A DNA stretch of 16,119 nucleotides from Nanobdellota archaeon (GTDB taxonomy: Archaea; Nanobdellota; Nanobdellia; Woesearchaeales; JAUYGA01), in assembly GCA_030690755.1 (NCBI GenBank), contig JAUYGA010000190.1, positions 1-16,119 of the forward strand, given 5' to 3'. The position numbers were made by a program, and so were the translations under genes. Every line of letters starts with the position of its first letter. Position 1 is the stretch's first letter. Positions 13,715-16,119 of this stretch are shown one piece after another. The notes beneath the pieces are model-generated. The model was not told the DNA's origin and did not search any database. It saw only the letters and a list, made by a program, of their open reading frames with translations.

Positions 13715-15583
13715 TTACCTTCTTTTTTTCTTAACGCTGACTTTTGTCCTTTGAAATTTTTTCCTATTGTTAGCCATACGTGCGTCAGCAACACGCAATC
13801 TTGGCCTTTTTGATGATTTTTTAGAAATGGATCTAACCTTACCATGATCTGAATCATCATCGCTCTCAGCATCAGCATTATCTTCGTCATCCTCTTCATC
13901 GTCGTCATCTTCCTCATCTTGACCGCCAAATTTCTTCATAAGGATAAAAAGCAATATCAATAAAATCAAAATAGCTATCAAATAGAGATAATTTGTTACA
14001 ATAAAATTCTTTAATTTTACAAAAAATGAAGGCATCTCTTTCTGAGCTATAGGGTCCTTACTTACAACCAAAGTCATATTGATATTAAGTTTACCGTTTC
14101 TGCCATCATCAGCAACAAGCTGAGCATCTCTGATACCATACCAACCCATATCCGGCGTAAGAATCAAATTAGAATCCTTAATCTCTGAATTAATATTTTG
14201 TATCTTTGAAATTGAAAAATTAAGCTTATCCCCATCCTCATCAACAACATACCCATTAAGATTGACCACCTTATTGTTGTTCATAGACCAAACTTGGTAT
14301 CTCAAGGAGTTCTCTAGATTGTTATCATAAACATAACCTATTGTATCCATAACCCTCAACTGTATAGCATCAATCTCCTCAGATTCATTATCTTCGAAAT
14401 CTTCTGTAATCGGCACGCTAAGATTTAGAATGTTCTTTGAAGGGTCAATTAGGCCACCTTTCAATTCAGGAGTCAGATTCTCTTGAACCTTTTTATTGTC
14501 TGTTAACTCCGAATAAGCTTCAGAAACAGAACTATTGTTTGCACCGGTCCTATTAAACATAGAAGTGAAAGCAGAATCCAATGCTGTTCTAATCCCATAA
14601 AAGAAATCATTAATCCTTGCAGATAAATTTGCTCCAGCTGATTCTTGAGTCTGATTCAAAACAGCATCAGAACCTGAAACAGTTATTGCTACAGGTGCAG
14701 GAGTTAAATTTTTTAAAGCAGCAATATTTTCAGTCTTATTAGTTGCAGTTTCATTATTTCCGGTCTCATCGCCCTTGTTATTAAAATAGGGTCTTGAATA
14801 AAACACTAACAACAGCAAAATAAGGAATATCAACAAAAATGCAAGAATCAACTTTAATCCAGACCTAGGTTTTGACTCTTCATCAGAATCGTCAATATGT
14901 TCCTCAACCTTTTTCTTATCATCCTTTTTAGTTTTGGCATCTTTTTCTTTTTTGTCAGCTTTTTTACTGACTTTCGCACCAATCAAATCGGAATTATAAT
15001 CCTCATCGGCGCTTTTTTCAGAAACTTTATCTGCGCTTTTACCCTTATCTGCATCACCTTTATCTGCATCTGCTTCGGGTTTCTTCTGATCATAATTTGA
15101 ATCTCTTGCTGTGATTGCAAAATAACTAAAGCCATCAGCAACAGCATCATAATAATGATAAGCCCCATCAAAACCAACATGCTCTGTTTCCAAATTTTTC
15201 CAACCATTCCTATATCTTGCAAGAACGATTTCTTTTGGAGAAACACGCTTGTTATCAAACCAAGTCTTATCAACTCTGAATTTCAATGTAGCTGACTTAA
15301 CATCAGAATCATTAAGATTTTTCTTTGAAATACTAAGCAACTGATAAGTCTCCTTAAAAAGTTCGTCCATTGCATCAGGAAGCTTAGATGGTTTTGAAAC
15401 TTTAATTGAAGCATCCTTTGTTTTTTCATTCACATCAAACAAGATCTTTGTTATAGCAATTCTGCTATTACCAAGAAGCATTGCAAACTGCCTATTGTCA
15501 AGAACAATTTTCCAATTCTTTAAAGAGAATGCATCATCTGAAGCACTTACCTCATCACAAGCAGCCCTTTCAGAATCTTCCAT
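13715..15583 (-). CDS. PGF-pre-PGF domain protein with cadherin-like ectodomain, no signal peptide
   Basis: 622 residues from the first ATG. Order: PGF-pre-PGF domain (about 20-158, ending ADGFSYFAITA as in the giant protein); a very charged Asp/Lys linker (160-240); membrane helix 1 (243-263, LKLILAFLLIFLILLLLVFY); a 260-residue region with sequons including a cadherin/Ig-like module (about 440-508, YVVDEDGDKLNFSIS ... GIRDAQLVADDG); helix 2 (529-551); an acidic block (556-580); and a basic tail (582-622). PGF-pre-PGF domains normally lie outside the cell behind a signal peptide, which is missing here. The frame is open a further 105 nt upstream (to a TGA) without a start codon, and no promoter or ribosome site is seen. 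The 5' end may therefore be truncated at a junction (see findings). A surface or membrane role is likely; the exact function is unknown. Confidence 0.75.
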   Translation of the reverse strand: MEDSERAACDEVSASDDAFSLKNWKIVLDNRQFAMLLGNSRIAITKILFDVNEKTKDASIKVSKPSKLPDAMDELFKETYQLLSISKKNLNDSDVKSATLKFRVDKTWFDNKRVSPKEIVLARYRNGWKNLETEHVGFDGAYHYYDAVADGFSYFAITARDSNYDQKKPEADADKGDADKGKSADKVSEKSADEDYNSDLIGAKVSKKADKKEKDAKTKKDDKKKVEEHIDDSDEESKPRSGLKLILAFLLIFLILLLLVFYSRPYFNNKGDETGNNETATNKTENIAALKNLTPAPVAITVSGSDAVLNQTQESAGANLSARINDFFYGIRTALDSAFTSMFNRTGANNSSVSEAYSELTDNKKVQENLTPELKGGLIDPSKNILNLSVPITEDFEDNESEEIDAIQLRVMDTIGYVYDNNLENSLRYQVWSMNNNKVVNLNGYVVDEDGDKLNFSISKIQNINSEIKDSNLILTPDMGWYGIRDAQLVADDGRNGKLNINMTLVVSKDPIAQKEMPSFFVKLKNFIVTNYLYLIAILILLILLFILMKKFGGQDEEDDDDEEDDEDNADAESDDDSDHGKVRSISKKSSKRPRLRVADARMANNRKKFQRTKVSVKKKRR

Positions 15584-16029
15584 GAATTCACTTTGAAGCT
15601 GCTTTCGTCTGGCTGCTTTTATCTTAGCAAAAATTTTTAAAATAGAACTAGTTACAGCTACTTTTGGGATACTCCAAAACTGGAAACAGGCTCAGGAGGC
15701 GGCTAAAAAATTAAAATTCTCTTTCAGGGTTATAAAATTGGATGAAAAAATTATTGAAGAAGCCGCCGAAATAGCAATAAGAGATGGTCGTCCCTGTAAC
15801 GGAATAAAATATATCCATAAAAAAGTCCTAGAAGCGGTTGCCAAAAACTCAAAAATAATTGCTGATGGTGTTCGAAGAAATGATCGAGTTCCGGCGCTTT
15901 CCTTGTCAGAAATTACAAGTTTTGAAGATAAATTTAAAGTACATTACATCCAACCTTTAATGGGGTATAGCAGGAAAACGATTAGTATCTTATTAAAGAA
16001 ATATTTCTTAGTCAAAGAGGATAAATCCT

Positions 16030-16076
16030 CTTCTTCACCAACCGAGCCCCGCAACAGCGGGGCGAAGGTGAAGAAG
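16030..16076. repeat. GC-rich palindromic element
   Basis: CTTCTTCACC (16030-16039) pairs with GGTGAAGAAG (16067-16076); inside, GCCCCGC (16046-16052) pairs with GCGGGGC (16057-16063) around AACA. It is much richer in GC than the surrounding gene and is translated in frame as an extra C-terminal tail. Confidence 0.7.
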
Positions 16077-16086
16077 AAAGCGGAAC

Positions 16087-16119
16087 TTTCTTCGCCCACC
16101 GAGCCCTTCGCTGCGGCTC
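16087..16119. repeat. Second, partial palindromic element at the window end
   Basis: Starts CTTTCTTCGCCCACCGAGCCC, closely resembling the first element's left arm, and contains GAGCC (16101-16105) with GGCTC (16115-16119). The right arm probably continues past the window. Confidence 0.5.

Larger units (their letters stand above)
15597..16119 (+). pseudogene. PP-loop ATPase ('alpha hydrolase'), 5'-truncated, runs off the window
   Basis: The frame opens after a TGA at 15594-15596 and has no ATG until 15960. From about 15612 it reads AAFILAKIFKIELVTATFGI, then VIKLDEKIIEEAAEIAIRDG, then IIADGVRRNDRVPALSLSEI and VHYIQPLMGYSRKTI. This order matches archaeal N-type ATP-pyrophosphatases related to asparagine synthase ('alpha hydrolase' proteins), which begin with an SGGKDS PP-loop just before the AA.IL segment. 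Here that loop and the start codon are absent in all three frames; SCFRL stands in their place. The ATP site is thus lost, so the gene is probably dead or the contig is rearranged. After the usual family end (near KKYFLVKED, about 16020) the frame continues through GC-rich palindromes (SSPTEPRNSG...). Confidence 0.7.

Noticed and set aside
13705..13929. 74-residue Met-rich frame on the minus strand
   Set aside because: It is an alternate frame of the acidic/basic tail of the PGF-pre-PGF gene.

Overview
The window looks archaeal, most likely an AT-rich DPANN-type lineage (Woesearchaeota/Pacearchaeota-like) known from metagenomes. Reasons: TATA/BRE-type promoters (for example TTTATATA with an upstream CGAAA), oligo-T terminators, a tRNA-Trp split by bulge-helix-bulge introns with C/D-box guide elements in the first, two proteins with PGF-pre-PGF surface domains, a one-domain KaiC-like ATPase and a MEMO1-family protein. 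The lineage is inferred from gene content only.

Layout. 1-3484 (+): a compact three-gene run with a KaiC-type ATPase (apparent frameshift near its start), a secreted, C-terminally anchored protein with DUF11/S-layer-like modules, and a MEMO1/AmmeMemoRadiSam-B homologue. 3594-10076 (-): a gene for a surface protein of about 2160 residues, made of repeated Ig-like modules, a Thr-rich stalk, a PGF-pre-PGF domain and a C-terminal membrane anchor. It ends in an oligo-T terminator and has a strong TATA box with a leader of about 115 nt. 10433-10783 (+): a DUF192 protein. 10828-10989: an unannotated, strongly folded, GC-rich RNA candidate. 11087-11290 (+): tRNA-Trp(CCA) with two introns, 91 nt at 37/38 and 40 nt in the T-loop at 59/60; removing both leaves a normal 73-nt tRNA. 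11332-12468 (+): an amino-acid permease of the aromatic/HAAAP type, possibly co-transcribed with the tRNA. 12509-13135 (-): an M50 (site-2 type) membrane protease. 13140-13714: mostly non-coding, with a possible 46-residue gene, GG-rich tracts and a hairpin. 13715-15583 (-): a second PGF-pre-PGF protein of unusual architecture, lacking a signal peptide. 15597-16119 (+): a PP-loop ATPase ('alpha hydrolase', asparagine-synthase-like) that has lost its start codon and PP-loop; its C-terminal tail is encoded by GC-rich palindromes.

The main theme is the cell surface: three exported or anchored proteins plus a membrane protease. The strongest unusual items are the doubly interrupted tRNA-Trp, the structured RNA just upstream of it, the junction near 15585-15620 where two divergent genes both appear to lack their 5' ends, and the GC-rich palindromes found both in the tRNA T-loop intron and at the right end.
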